This document shows, piece after piece, positions 6,602 to 15,378 of a DNA stretch of 64,000 nt. How positions within the stretch are numbered: position 1 is the stretch's first letter; the number at the start of each line of letters is the position of its first letter. Source of the stretch: Robertmurraya sp047302285 (GTDB lineage: Bacteria > Bacillota > Bacilli > Bacillales > Cytobacillaceae); assembly GCF_047302285.1 (NCBI RefSeq), contig NZ_CP154845.1, forward strand, positions 1,984,001 through 2,048,000, written 5' to 3'. The notes beneath the pieces were generated by a model. That model saw only the letters and a list, made by a program, of their open reading frames with translations. It searched no databases and was not told the origin of the DNA. A program made the position numbers and the translations under genes.

Positions 6602-8755
6602 ATGAAACTCATTATCGCGGAAAAACCAGACCAGGGTCTGACGTTAGCATCCGTTTATAAAATGAAGAAAAAGCAAGGCTACATCGAAATTCTACCAAAT
6701 GAAATATTCCCCAAAGGAGCATATGTCACTTGGGCAATCGGACATATTACACAGCTCATTCCCCCAGAAAAATACGACTCAAATTGGAAAAAATGGTCCC
6801 TTCAAACCTTACCGATGATTCCAGCTCAATTTCAGTATGAAGTTTCCAAAGACAAGTGGAAGCAATTTGCAATTGTCAAACAGCTTATCTCGGATCCAAA
6901 CGTGACGGAAATCATTCATGCAGGGGATGCTGGTCGCGAAGGGGAGTTAATCGTTCGCAATATTCTCAGACAAACAAAATGTCATAAACCGATGAAGAGA
7001 CTTTGGGTTTCTTCATTAACTCCAAAAGCAATTCAAGAAGGATTTCGATCATTACGTTCAGAGAATGATACGCGTAATCTCTACTATGAGGCTTATACGA
7101 GGGCATGTGCTGATTGGGTAGTGGGAATGAATGCTTCAAGACTTTATAGCATTCTCCTTAAACAAAAAGGGTTTGCAGATGTGTTTTCTGTTGGTAGAGT
7201 ACAAACCCCGACTCTAGCCCTTATTGTCAAAAGGGAGCATGAGATCGATTCATTTGTTTCTGAGCCTTTTTGGGAGGTTAAAGCGAAATTTAATATCGAT
7301 AAAAAGAAGTATGAGGGCAAATGGGAAAAAGACGGTGTGACGAGAATTGACACGAAAGAGATGGCAGAAAAAATAGCCGCTTTTTGCGAAGGCAAAGAGG
7401 CGAAAGTAGCTGAAGTTCATTCGGAAAAAAAGGAATATTTACCTCCGTTTCTTTATAATTTGTCTTCCTTACAAGCGGAAGCGAATAGGCGTTTTAAATT
7501 CTCGCCAAAGAAAACACTGGATACGGTTCAAAAACTCTATCAAAAGGGTATCGTTTCTTACCCGCGTTCTGACTCACGGCATGTGACAAAGGGAGAGGCT
7601 GAAATGTTTCCTGAAATACTAGGAAAACTGGAGAATTTCCCTGAATATCAAGAGCTCTTTCCTCTACCTAACGCTTCCATATTGAAAAATACCAGGTACG
7701 TGAATGATAAAAAAGTAACCGATCACTATGCGATTATCCCTACAGAGCAAGTTCCTACTAAGTCTAGGCTTAGCCCTGATGAACAAAAAATGTATGATTT
7801 GATTGCAAGAAGTCTGATTGCTGCTCATTATGGAAAGTCTGTAACGGAATACACAACAGTTACGACATTAGTCGATGAAAGAGCAACTTTTCAATCAAAG
7901 GGCAAAGTTCAGAAGGAGGAAGGCTGGAGAAAGGTCATTCCTCAATATGAAAAAGACAAGGATCCGAGTCTTCCGAGTTTAGAAAAAGGGGAAGTAGGAA
8001 AGGTTGCGAAAGTGGAAGTGAAGGAAAGCAAGACCCAGCCTCCGAAGCGATATACAGAAGGTCAATTAATCACATTGATGAAAACAGCCGGAAAGCAGAT
8101 TGAGGATAAAGAGCTTGAAAAAGTCCTGATGAAAACGGAAGGTCTTGGTACAGAAGCTACAAGAGCTGGAATCATTACGATGTTAACAGAACGAAAATAC
8201 ATTGATATCCGTAAAAACTTAGTTTATGCAACAGCAAAGGCAAAAATCCTTATTCAAGCAATAGGGGATGAAATATTAGCTTCTCCTGAGATGACGGCAA
8301 AATGGGAGCAACGATTAAAAGAGATTTCAGAGGGACAAGCTATTCCGAAGCAATTTATGGAGCAAACGAATAAAATGATCACTCATCTTATCACGACTAC
8401 AACAGAAGCATCGGAAAAATGGAAATTTCCTGAAGAACTGGTAGATGGATTTATTCCGGGGAAACAACCGGGTAAACAAAGAAGACAACCTATGAATTTA
8501 GGAACATGCAAGAAATGTAGTGGAGCTGTTATCGATAAAGGGACTTTCTATGGCTGTTCCAACTATCAAAAGACGAATTGTGATTTTACGATTTCAAAAA
8601 AGATTCTCGGCAAATCGGTTACGCAAAAGCATATTAAAGCTATATTATCTGAAGGAAATACCGAATTGATTCAAGGGTTTAAAGGGAAGGAAAAAACGTT
8701 TGATGCAAAACTTGGTTGGGATGAGACTGCGAAAAAAGTGAAATTTATTTTCTAA
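6602..8755 (+). CDS. topB: DNA topoisomerase III
   Basis: A 717-residue type IA topoisomerase that passes single strands to decatenate and relax DNA. The Toprim domain (MKLIIAEKPDQG, then HAGDAGREGELI), the SVGRVQTPTLALIV segment and the active-site region IVSYPRSDS with its tyrosine are intact. A C-terminal cysteine-rich module (CKKCSG...CSN...CDF) follows the core. ATG 6602 aligns with the usual family start; GTG 6578, 11 nt after AGGAGAGG, is an alternative adding eight residues. It sits between the manganese transporter and mntR as a separate unit; type IA enzymes need divalent metal, but any link is only positional. Confidence 0.95.
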   Translation: MKLIIAEKPDQGLTLASVYKMKKKQGYIEILPNEIFPKGAYVTWAIGHITQLIPPEKYDSNWKKWSLQTLPMIPAQFQYEVSKDKWKQFAIVKQLISDPNVTEIIHAGDAGREGELIVRNILRQTKCHKPMKRLWVSSLTPKAIQEGFRSLRSENDTRNLYYEAYTRACADWVVGMNASRLYSILLKQKGFADVFSVGRVQTPTLALIVKREHEIDSFVSEPFWEVKAKFNIDKKKYEGKWEKDGVTRIDTKEMAEKIAAFCEGKEAKVAEVHSEKKEYLPPFLYNLSSLQAEANRRFKFSPKKTLDTVQKLYQKGIVSYPRSDSRHVTKGEAEMFPEILGKLENFPEYQELFPLPNASILKNTRYVNDKKVTDHYAIIPTEQVPTKSRLSPDEQKMYDLIARSLIAAHYGKSVTEYTTVTTLVDERATFQSKGKVQKEEGWRKVIPQYEKDKDPSLPSLEKGEVGKVAKVEVKESKTQPPKRYTEGQLITLMKTAGKQIEDKELEKVLMKTEGLGTEATRAGIITMLTERKYIDIRKNLVYATAKAKILIQAIGDEILASPEMTAKWEQRLKEISEGQAIPKQFMEQTNKMITHLITTTTEASEKWKFPEELVDGFIPGKQPGKQRRQPMNLGTCKKCSGAVIDKGTFYGCSNYQKTNCDFTISKKILGKSVTQKHIKAILSEGNTELIQGFKGKEKTFDAKLGWDETAKKVKFIF

Positions 8756-8865
8756 GTTAAAGTTTCATTTTGTTCTTTCTTGTATCCCCTTTCTTAATAT
8801 AGTAAACTTTGAGTATAAACTGAAAAAACTTTTGTATTAGTGCAAAATTATTGGAGGGTGTACTG

Positions 8866-9291
8866 ATGGCAACACCAAGTATGGAAGACTATATCGAGCA
8901 AATTTACTTATTAATTGAACAAAAAGGTTATGCGCGGGTTTCAGATATCGCTGAATCTCTCTCGGTTCATCCCTCATCCGTAACGAAAATGGTTCAAAAA
9001 TTAGATAAAGATGAGTATTTAGTTTATGAAAAATATAGAGGATTTACGTTAACATCAAAAGGCAAAAAAGTTGGTAAACGTCTTGTTTATCGCCATGATT
9101 TATTAGAGGATTTACTGCGAACGATCGGAGTTATGGAAGAAAATATCTATAATGATGTAGAAGGAATTGAACACCATTTAAGTTGGAACGCCATTGATCG
9201 CATCGGCGATCTCGTCCAATTTTTTGAGGAAGACGAAACTAGAGTACTGGCATTAAGAGAAATACAGAAGAAAAATGAAGAGCAAGAATAA
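8866..9291 (+). CDS. mntR: Manganese-responsive transcriptional repressor MntR
   Basis: A 141-residue DtxR-family regulator, nearly identical in layout to B. subtilis MntR: N-terminal winged helix (to about residue 70) and a helical dimerisation domain. Metal ligands are preserved: Asp8 and Glu11 in MEDYIEQIY, the histidine in YRHDLLE, and the VEGIEHH cluster. With Mn(II) bound it represses uptake genes, here most likely mntABCD through the box at 2842. ATG 8866 follows GGAGGGTG by 7 nt; the upstream in-frame codon at 8851 is not supported. It is monocistronic. Confidence 0.95.
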   Translation: MATPSMEDYIEQIYLLIEQKGYARVSDIAESLSVHPSSVTKMVQKLDKDEYLVYEKYRGFTLTSKGKKVGKRLVYRHDLLEDLLRTIGVMEENIYNDVEGIEHHLSWNAIDRIGDLVQFFEEDETRVLALREIQKKNEEQE

Positions 9292-9378
9292 CAATTCTCT
9301 TTTCACGAATAGAACAAAACTCATACAAAATGTTTGAAGTTTCCGGTTTGTCTAATTCGATCCAAACATCACTCACCC

Positions 9379-9565
9379 TTAAGCGGAATTTTTCCTGTTA
9401 TCTCCTTAATGGACTCCCCTTTTAGGGAAAATAACGGAAAATTTTCCGCTTATGGAGAGCATAATCGTTTATTTTGGCATTTTTTGAGTGAATAGCAGGA
9501 ATTTTTCCTGTTATTTCGGCTCTTTTTCATGATGGTTGCTCATTAAGCGGAATTTTTCCTGTTAT
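9379..9565. repeat. Four-copy palindromic intergenic repeat array
   Basis: Units at 9379-9401 and 9543-9565 are identical 23-mers running from TTAAGCGGAATTTTTCC to TGTTAT. A third at 9493-9514 differs only in its first bases (TAGCAGGAATTTTTCC). A fourth at 9431-9452 is in the opposite orientation (ATAACGGAAAATTTTCCGCT). Spacing start to start is 52, 62 and 50 bp. Each unit is close to self-complementary around GGAAWWTTTTCC. The spacers are unrelated, so this is not a CRISPR array. Confidence 0.85.
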
Positions 9566-9645
9566 TTTTTCATACCGATACTCCTACCGTTTATACGAAT
9601 ATTAAGTCGAGGGAATTTATAAATTCCTGGATGGACAACAATAAA

Positions 9646-9667
9646 GGCGACCGAATTTTCGGTCGCC
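9646..9667. terminator. Bidirectional hairpin terminator
   Basis: Perfect 10-bp stem GGCGACCGAA / TTCGGTCGCC, flanked by A residues before and T residues after on both strands. It could end mntR-side transcription on the plus strand and the DUF3892 gene on the minus strand. Confidence 0.8.
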
Positions 9668-9846
9668 TTTATTAACATGCTGTTTTCGTATAGATTGTGG
9701 TTATTTGTAAAAACCGAGAAGACGGTTTTTTCCCTTTATATCACGGTTATAGCTATACATGAAGTGTGCGACGGCACTTTTCGCTCCCTAAATCAGGCAC
9801 TTTGTTTCTTATTGCTTTCCAAAAAAACAATGGTTGCGAAAGGAGC

Positions 9847-10056
9847 CTAGTAATAAGATGGGAGATTTTCAAATGCAGCGTGATCAAATAATGTCTCTCC
9901 ATTCTCATATTCCACAATATTGACATCTGCGAATTTCTCATCAAAGGCTTCCAATAATGCTTTACGATAGGAAATGATTCTTCCTTGAGAAGTTTGGAAG
10001 CTAATAATATCTCCCATATGATTTCGATAGACGGATACGATTTTTTCTTTTTCCAT
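9847..10056 (-). CDS. DUF3892 family small protein
   Basis: A 69-residue soluble protein that begins MEKEKIVSVYRNHMGDIISF and contains the short YRNxxGDIxxF and ...SYRKAL... pattern I associate with DUF3892, a Bacillus family of unknown function. GGAG lies about 10 nt before the ATG at 10056. It is a lone minus-strand gene facing the repeat-bearing gap, divergent from the AIM24-like gene, with the 139-nt space between them serving as promoter region for both. Confidence 0.7.
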   Translation of the reverse strand: MEKEKIVSVYRNHMGDIISFQTSQGRIISYRKALLEAFDEKFADVNIVEYENGETLFDHAAFENLPSYY

Positions 10057-10195
10057 TAAAGAGGTCTCCTTTTTTAACTTTCTTATTATTGTTGTTGGTA
10101 AAACAAGGATTTATTCGTTAAAAATAGAAATATAATCTGTGAAGGTTATACGATTAAAAGAATGGTGAAAATATTCATAGAGGAGATGATATTTG

Positions 10196-10891
10196 ATGAG
10201 TCGATATTCAATGAACGAATTTGTTAAACAAACACAGCAGCAGGATAAGGAAGAAGGCCTGTTTGAACTTGAAACACCGCGAATGCTTGAAATCAATCTC
10301 AATGGACAAATTTGGGCAAAGGCAGGGGCAATGGTCTCTTACAGGGGTAGTATTAAGTATGAGAGAGAAGGGATTTTTGAGCATGGACTTGGAAAATTGT
10401 TTAAGAAGGCTTTTACAGGTGAAGGTACTTCATTAATGAAAGCGACAGGAAAAGGGAAGCTCTATGTAGCTGATCAAGGGAAGAAAATTAGCATTTTACA
10501 TCTTCAAGGTGAATCTATTTTTGTCAATGGTAATGATTTATTGGCATTTGAACCATCGATTGATTGGGATATTAAATTAATGAGAAAAATTGCGGGCATG
10601 ATGTCTGGAGGATTATTTAATGTTCGTTTAGAAGGTCATGGAATGATTGCGATTACTTCTCATTATGAACCATTGACTCTTCTGGTAACACCTAATAATC
10701 CAGTATATACGGATCCGAATGCGACTGTAGCATGGTCAGGCTCTTTAACACCGGAATTTGTGACAGATGTTTCGTTTAAAACCTTTATCGGAAGAGGGAG
10801 TGGAGAATCGATTCAAATGAAGTTCGCTGGAAATGGATTTGTCGTTGTACAGCCATTTGAAGAAGTATATTATTCTAATCAGCAGTCCTGA
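10196..10891 (+). CDS. AIM24 family protein
   Basis: A 231-residue protein of the AIM24/TRAP-like beta family. Glycine-rich repeated strands are visible (LYVADQGKKISILHL, RLEGHGMIAITSHYEP, FAGNGFVVVQPFEE), as is the typical KAGAMVSYRGSIKYER segment near residue 45. The biochemical role in bacteria is unknown. There is no signal peptide or membrane span. ATG 10196 follows AGGAGATGAT. It is convergent with metA and shares a bidirectional terminator with it. Confidence 0.85.
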   Translation: MSRYSMNEFVKQTQQQDKEEGLFELETPRMLEINLNGQIWAKAGAMVSYRGSIKYEREGIFEHGLGKLFKKAFTGEGTSLMKATGKGKLYVADQGKKISILHLQGESIFVNGNDLLAFEPSIDWDIKLMRKIAGMMSGGLFNVRLEGHGMIAITSHYEPLTLLVTPNNPVYTDPNATVAWSGSLTPEFVTDVSFKTFIGRGSGESIQMKFAGNGFVVVQPFEEVYYSNQQS

Positions 10892-10910
10892 TTTATTTAT
10901 TATGACGGAA

Positions 10911-10945
10911 AAAAGCAGTCTGACTTAAATAGCCAGGCTGCTTTT
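10911..10945. terminator. Bidirectional terminator between AIM24-like gene and metA
   Basis: 12-bp stem AAAAGCAGTCTG / CAGGCTGCTTTT (one G-T pair) with an 11-nt loop, flanked by A and T tracts on each side. Confidence 0.85.
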
Positions 10946-10952
10946 CCAATTT

Positions 10953-11861
10953 CTATTCCCACACATAAGGTGTTTCTTGATAAACATAATAATTCAGCCA
11001 GTTTGAAAAAAGTAGATGGGCATGAGAACGCCAACGGTTCAGTGGTTGTCTGTTTGGATCGTTATTAGGAAAATAATGGACGGGCAGATGAATGTCTAAT
11101 CCTCGTTGACGGTCACGATTGTATTCCTCACCTAATGTACAAGCATCATATTCAAAATGGCCAGTAATCATTATTTGTTTTCCGCTGCCAGAACTTATAA
11201 TAAAAGGTCCTGCTTCTTCAGAAAAGGAAAGAAGCTTTATGTCAGGATGATGATTGATTTTTTCTTGATCGACATCAGTATATCGTGAATGAGGAGCAAA
11301 GAATTCATCATCAAATCCTCTTAGTAACTTTTCACTCCGATCATGTACAATATGAGAAAAAACTCCTGAGCACTTACGAGGTAATTCGAATTTTCCGATT
11401 CCAAAGTGATGGTAAAGGGCTGCCTGAGCACCCCAGCATATATGTAAAGTAGAAGTAACATGTGTAGTTGACCAAGTCATAATTTCTGCCAGTTCATCCC
11501 AATAATCTACTGATTCAAACGGGAGCATTTCTACTGGAGCGCCAGTAATGATCATGCCATCAAATTTTCGATGCTTGATATTCGGGAATGTCGTATAAAA
11601 TTGATCAAGATGGAACTGACTCGTTGTTTTCGACTGATGTGTCGCCATTTGTAAAAACGAAATATTGACCTGTAAAGGAGTATTTCCCAGCAATCTCAGC
11701 ACCTGAGCCTCGGTTTTTTCTTTTTCTGGCATTAAATTTAAGATAATGATATTTAAGGGTCGAATATCCTGTGTATTTGCCCGAACTTCATCCATAATAA
11801 AAATATTCTCTTTTTCTAATACTTCACGTGCTGGAAGAAGTTTCGGTATTTTGATAGGCAA
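10953..11861 (-). CDS. metA: Homoserine O-acetyltransferase (MetA family)
   Basis: A 302-residue cytoplasmic enzyme for the first committed step of methionine synthesis from homoserine. Catalytic Cys142 lies in LHICWGAQAA and the His-Glu pair in GHFEYDACTL. The acyl-specificity position reads Glu111 (TGAPVEML), the residue linked in Bacillus cereus MetA to acetyl-CoA use; E. coli has glycine there and uses succinyl-CoA. I therefore call it an acetyltransferase despite homology to succinyltransferases. It stands alone on the minus strand, and its short upstream region holds no recognisable S-box. Confidence 0.92.
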   Translation of the reverse strand: MPIKIPKLLPAREVLEKENIFIMDEVRANTQDIRPLNIIILNLMPEKEKTEAQVLRLLGNTPLQVNISFLQMATHQSKTTSQFHLDQFYTTFPNIKHRKFDGMIITGAPVEMLPFESVDYWDELAEIMTWSTTHVTSTLHICWGAQAALYHHFGIGKFELPRKCSGVFSHIVHDRSEKLLRGFDDEFFAPHSRYTDVDQEKINHHPDIKLLSFSEEAGPFIISSGSGKQIMITGHFEYDACTLGEEYNRDRQRGLDIHLPVHYFPNNDPNRQPLNRWRSHAHLLFSNWLNYYVYQETPYVWE

Positions 11862-12016
11862 ACGATCACTTCCTTGTTTGAATTTTCAATATTTTATATT
11901 ATATAGCCCTTTAAATGATGTATCAATCTTTTTGCAAAATTAATTCCGAATCTTATGTATAAAAGATGATACAATATAGTTGAAATCACCAATGAATCGT
12001 AATGGGGGTAAATGCT

Positions 12017-13705
12017 ATGAGTGTGAATGTGAAATTTAAGACTGACATCGAAATTGCCCAAGAGGCGAAAATGGAGCCCATTTTAAAAATTGCAGAGGAA
12101 TTGGATTTAACTGAAGATGATCTTGAGCTTTACGGCAAATACAAGGCCAAGCTTTCGTCTGAAACGATTAAAAGAGTTCAAACGAAGGATTCTGGAAAAA
12201 TCATTCTTGTAACAGCGATTAATCCTACACCAGCCGGAGAAGGGAAATCTACTGTTACAGTCGGTCTTGGAGATGCATTACATAAGTTGAATAAAAAAGT
12301 GATGATTGCTTTACGAGAACCGTCTTTAGGCCCGACGATGGGAATAAAAGGTGGTGCGACAGGCGGCGGCTATGCACAAGTCCTTCCAATGGAGGATATT
12401 AACCTACATTTCACAGGTGATTTTCACGCGATCACAACGGCGAATAACGCGTTAGCTGCTCTAATTGATAACCACTTACAACAAGGAAATGAACTGCACA
12501 TTGACCAAAGAAGAATTGTCTGGAAGAGAGCAGTTGATTTGAATGATCGAGCATTAAGAAAGGTTATTGTTGGACTTGGTGGACCTATTCAAGGCGTGCC
12601 TCGTGAAGATGGATTTGATATTACAGTCGCATCTGAAATTATGGCAGTATTATGCTTAGCAACAGATTTGCAAAACTTGAAACAAAGATTATCCAATATG
12701 ATCGTGGCCTATAATGTAGATAAAGAGCCTGTAACAGTAGCTGACCTTGGTGTAGAAGGAGCATTAACACTACTTCTAAAGGATGCCATTAAACCAAATC
12801 TTGTACAAACGATTGAGCACACACCAGCACTTGTACATGGTGGGCCATTTGCAAACATTGCACATGGCTGTAACAGTGCGATTGCAACCGTTACGGCATC
12901 GAAATTAGCAGATTATGTAGTGACGGAGGCAGGTTTTGGTGCGGACTTAGGAGCAGAGAAATTCCTTAATATTAAAGCAAGAGCGGCAGGTTTTAAACCA
13001 GAAGCGGTCGTCATCGTTGCAACGATTCGAGCATTAAAAATGCACGGTGGTATCTCCAAAGCAGAGCTAACAAAAGAAAATATTGCAGGCTTAGTAGCAG
13101 GGTTTGAAAACTTAAGAAAACATGCGGAGACGATTCAAAGCTTCGGACTTCCATTTGTCGTCGCCATCAATAAATTTGTCTCAGATACGGATAAGGAAGT
13201 AGAGACTCTTCTTGAGTTGTGCGCAAAATTCCATTTACCAGTTGAGCTAACAGAGGTTTGGGAAAAAGGTGGAGAAGGTGGAATTGCCCTTGCCAAAAGA
13301 GTTCTAAAAGTCGTTGAAGAAAGTGAGTCTAATTTTTCTCCACTATACGACTTATCTGATTCCCTTGAAGAAAAAATAACAACCATTGTTCAAAAGGTAT
13401 ATGGAGGAAACAACGTAGAATTCTCCTCAAAAGCGAAAAAACAGTTGGAGGATTTTGAACGCTTCGGATGGGGCAATCTACCTGTTTGTATGGCGAAAAC
13501 ACAGTATTCATTATCAGATAATCCTGCCATGCTAGGTAGACCTACTGACTTTACCGTCACCGTTCGAGAACTAAAGCCATCGATTGGAGCTGGATTCATC
13601 GTGGCATTAACAGGTGATGTTATGACGATGCCAGGTCTACCTAAATTACCAGCCGCATTAAAAATGGATGTAGACGCAGAAGGAAACCCAATCGGATTAT
13701 TTTAA
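12017..13705 (+). CDS. fhs: Formate-tetrahydrofolate ligase
   Basis: A 562-residue cytoplasmic enzyme that makes 10-formyltetrahydrofolate from formate, ATP and tetrahydrofolate. The P-loop NPTPAGEGKSTVTVGL is near residue 65, followed by the family block REPSLGPTMGIKGGATGGGY. Full family length with no frameshift. ATG 12017 is preferred, with GGGGGT 7 nt upstream; ATG 12002 is also in frame. It is followed by a hairpin and the uncharacterised gene at 13765. Confidence 0.96.
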   Translation: MSVNVKFKTDIEIAQEAKMEPILKIAEELDLTEDDLELYGKYKAKLSSETIKRVQTKDSGKIILVTAINPTPAGEGKSTVTVGLGDALHKLNKKVMIALREPSLGPTMGIKGGATGGGYAQVLPMEDINLHFTGDFHAITTANNALAALIDNHLQQGNELHIDQRRIVWKRAVDLNDRALRKVIVGLGGPIQGVPREDGFDITVASEIMAVLCLATDLQNLKQRLSNMIVAYNVDKEPVTVADLGVEGALTLLLKDAIKPNLVQTIEHTPALVHGGPFANIAHGCNSAIATVTASKLADYVVTEAGFGADLGAEKFLNIKARAAGFKPEAVVIVATIRALKMHGGISKAELTKENIAGLVAGFENLRKHAETIQSFGLPFVVAINKFVSDTDKEVETLLELCAKFHLPVELTEVWEKGGEGGIALAKRVLKVVEESESNFSPLYDLSDSLEEKITTIVQKVYGGNNVEFSSKAKKQLEDFERFGWGNLPVCMAKTQYSLSDNPAMLGRPTDFTVTVRELKPSIGAGFIVALTGDVMTMPGLPKLPAALKMDVDAEGNPIGLF

Positions 13706-13718
13706 GTTTATAACTTGA

Positions 13719-13748
13719 GCGACGGGAGATTTTCCTGTCGCTTCTTTC
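13719..13748 (+). terminator. Probable terminator after fhs
   Basis: GCGACGGGA / TCCTGTCGC stem (one G-T pair) followed by the moderately T-rich TTCTTTC. It may be leaky because the next gene starts 17 nt later. Confidence 0.6.
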
Positions 13749-13764
13749 ATGAGGAGTGAATAAT

Positions 13765-14286
13765 ATGTTTGACCCAACCGCATTTGAAAACATGAAGGTA
13801 GTTCTTGAAGGTGCTTTGTATGACCGGGATTTAGAGGGGAAAATTGCGATCCTTGACCGGAATGATGTAATGAATCTTGCCAAGTTATCAAGGCAATACG
13901 ATGTTACTTTTTCCAACCGGAACTCCTCCTCAATTCAGTGCACACTCGTGTTAAAAGCAGCATTAGAAAATCTCGCTTCCGAACTTCATCCCCAATTACA
14001 AAACGAACGATTAGCTGGTGCAAATATTTTTGTCATTTTCAAAATGAAGCATGAAAATAATCAAGAAATGCATCAGGAATTGGGGAAAATCTTAACTAGT
14101 ATTTGGGGTTCTGAGCGAACATTTACGCAAAAAATTAGTTATGATCTTTTCGAAGATAATAATATGATTACAAAAGAAATTACGCTTGAATTTAATCGGT
14201 TAATCCGCGAAGAGCAGATTGATGATCTTTTAACTATGATGGATTATATGCTCGAGTCACTTCAAAAAATAAATCGGCTTTTATAA
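13765..14286 (+). CDS. Conserved hypothetical protein
   Basis: A 173-residue soluble, mostly alpha-helical protein with no signal peptide, membrane span or recognisable catalytic motif; I do not recognise the family. It starts MFDPTAFENMKVVLEGALYD and has an acidic, helical C-terminus. The start at 13765 follows GAGGAGTGA closely. The ribosome site is only 8 nt beyond the fhs hairpin, so it may be reached by read-through from fhs. Stable codon use like its neighbours suggests a resident gene. Confidence 0.7.
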   Translation: MFDPTAFENMKVVLEGALYDRDLEGKIAILDRNDVMNLAKLSRQYDVTFSNRNSSSIQCTLVLKAALENLASELHPQLQNERLAGANIFVIFKMKHENNQEMHQELGKILTSIWGSERTFTQKISYDLFEDNNMITKEITLEFNRLIREEQIDDLLTMMDYMLESLQKINRLL

Positions 14287-14381
14287 TTGTTAGGCTAGCG
14301 CTCTACCTTAAGACCGTGTAAAATGAAATTAGTATCTAATTTTAGTATCAGGTCTTAATTTCTTTTAAGGGGGAGAGAATA

Positions 14382-15236
14382 TTGAAAAGAATAGCTTGGG
14401 TGACCGATAGTACAGCAAGCTTAGACGAAGAGATAAAAAAGAATCCAGATTTGTATGCGGTTCCAATGTCGATATTATTAGATGGAGAGCAATTTCTAGA
14501 TACGATAGATTTAACACCAGAAGAACTATATGAAAGTTTGAAAACGTTAAAAACTCCACCCAAAACGTCCCAACCATCAGTTGGGGAATTTAAGCAACTG
14601 TTTGATAAGCTTAGCCATGAATATGATGCTATCATCCCGATTCTCGTTTCAGCAAAACTAAGTGGTACCGTATCATCCAGTGAACAAGCAACTCAATTAG
14701 TTGACATTCCAGTGATGACCATCGATTCAAAAATATTGTCTTATCCGTTAACGGTTCAAATTAAACAGGGGATGAAATGGTTAAAAGACGGTTTAAGTAT
14801 TGAATCGATTAAAGAAAAAATTGAAAAATTAAGAGAAACATATGAAGTTTATGTGTTAGTAGGTAGCCTTGAACAACTTCATCGCAGTGGGAGAATGTCA
14901 GGAATGAGATATTTTCTTGGCAGTATGCTAAATATAAAGCCTATTATTCAAATATCTGATGGCGTACTTTCGATAAAGGACAAAGCGCGTAGTGAGAAAA
15001 AAGCAAAGGATAAAATCCTCGGTTATTTACGTGAGTCGTATGAAAAATTTAACTTTAAAGAGGTATACATTTTGTACGGACTTCATCAGGAAGTAGCTTT
15101 AAAATGGAAAGAAGAGCTACAAATCCATTTTCCTTCTCTAAGCTTTAGTTGTCATCCCATAGGGGCAACAGTCGGTGTCCATGCTGGAGAACACACAATT
15201 GGAATTAGTTGGTATAATGGTTTGGAAGAAAGCTAG
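14382..15236 (+). CDS. DegV family fatty-acid-binding protein
   Basis: A 284-residue DegV protein. These proteins bind fatty acids, and some act as FakB carriers presenting exogenous fatty acid to the kinase FakA. Family motifs are present: WVTDSTASL at the start, KTSQPSVGEF near residue 65, the SGTVSSSEQA segment and a C-terminal GATVGVHAGEHTIGI. The start is TTG 14382 behind AAGGGGGAGAG. A second DegV paralog lies at 40055 and is clearly divergent in sequence. Ends in a good terminator. Confidence 0.9.
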   Translation: MKRIAWVTDSTASLDEEIKKNPDLYAVPMSILLDGEQFLDTIDLTPEELYESLKTLKTPPKTSQPSVGEFKQLFDKLSHEYDAIIPILVSAKLSGTVSSSEQATQLVDIPVMTIDSKILSYPLTVQIKQGMKWLKDGLSIESIKEKIEKLRETYEVYVLVGSLEQLHRSGRMSGMRYFLGSMLNIKPIIQISDGVLSIKDKARSEKKAKDKILGYLRESYEKFNFKEVYILYGLHQEVALKWKEELQIHFPSLSFSCHPIGATVGVHAGEHTIGISWYNGLEES

Positions 15237-15253
15237 TCAAATATCATTCATTA

Positions 15254-15287
15254 GGGATTCAGAGTGATTTCATTCTGAATCCCTTTT
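15254..15287 (+). terminator. Intrinsic terminator after the first DegV gene
   Basis: Perfect 10-bp stem GGGATTCAGA / TCTGAATCCC with a 10-nt loop and TTTT. Confidence 0.85.
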
Positions 15288-15378
15288 GCTCTTAATGTAG
15301 ATCGCCTCATGTACAAGGACTGCTCGCTTTATGATAAAATGGAGGACGGATAATACTTGATGATTGGATTGGTTTTAC

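Larger units (their letters stand above)
9292..9846. other. Non-coding gap between mntR and the DUF3892 gene
   Basis: No convincing open reading frame. It holds a four-unit repeat array (9379-9565), a perfect bidirectional hairpin (9646-9667) and a weaker one (AAAACCG...CGGTTTT near 9709-9728). The remaining bases show nothing I can name. Confidence 0.6.

Noticed and set aside
9379..9565. CRISPR-like array
   Set aside because: Units differ in orientation and sequence, only four copies exist, spacers vary in length, and no cas genes are nearby.
11862..12016. S-box (SAM) riboswitch before metA
   Set aside because: The interval is short and AT-rich, without the conserved stems of a SAM riboswitch on the minus strand.
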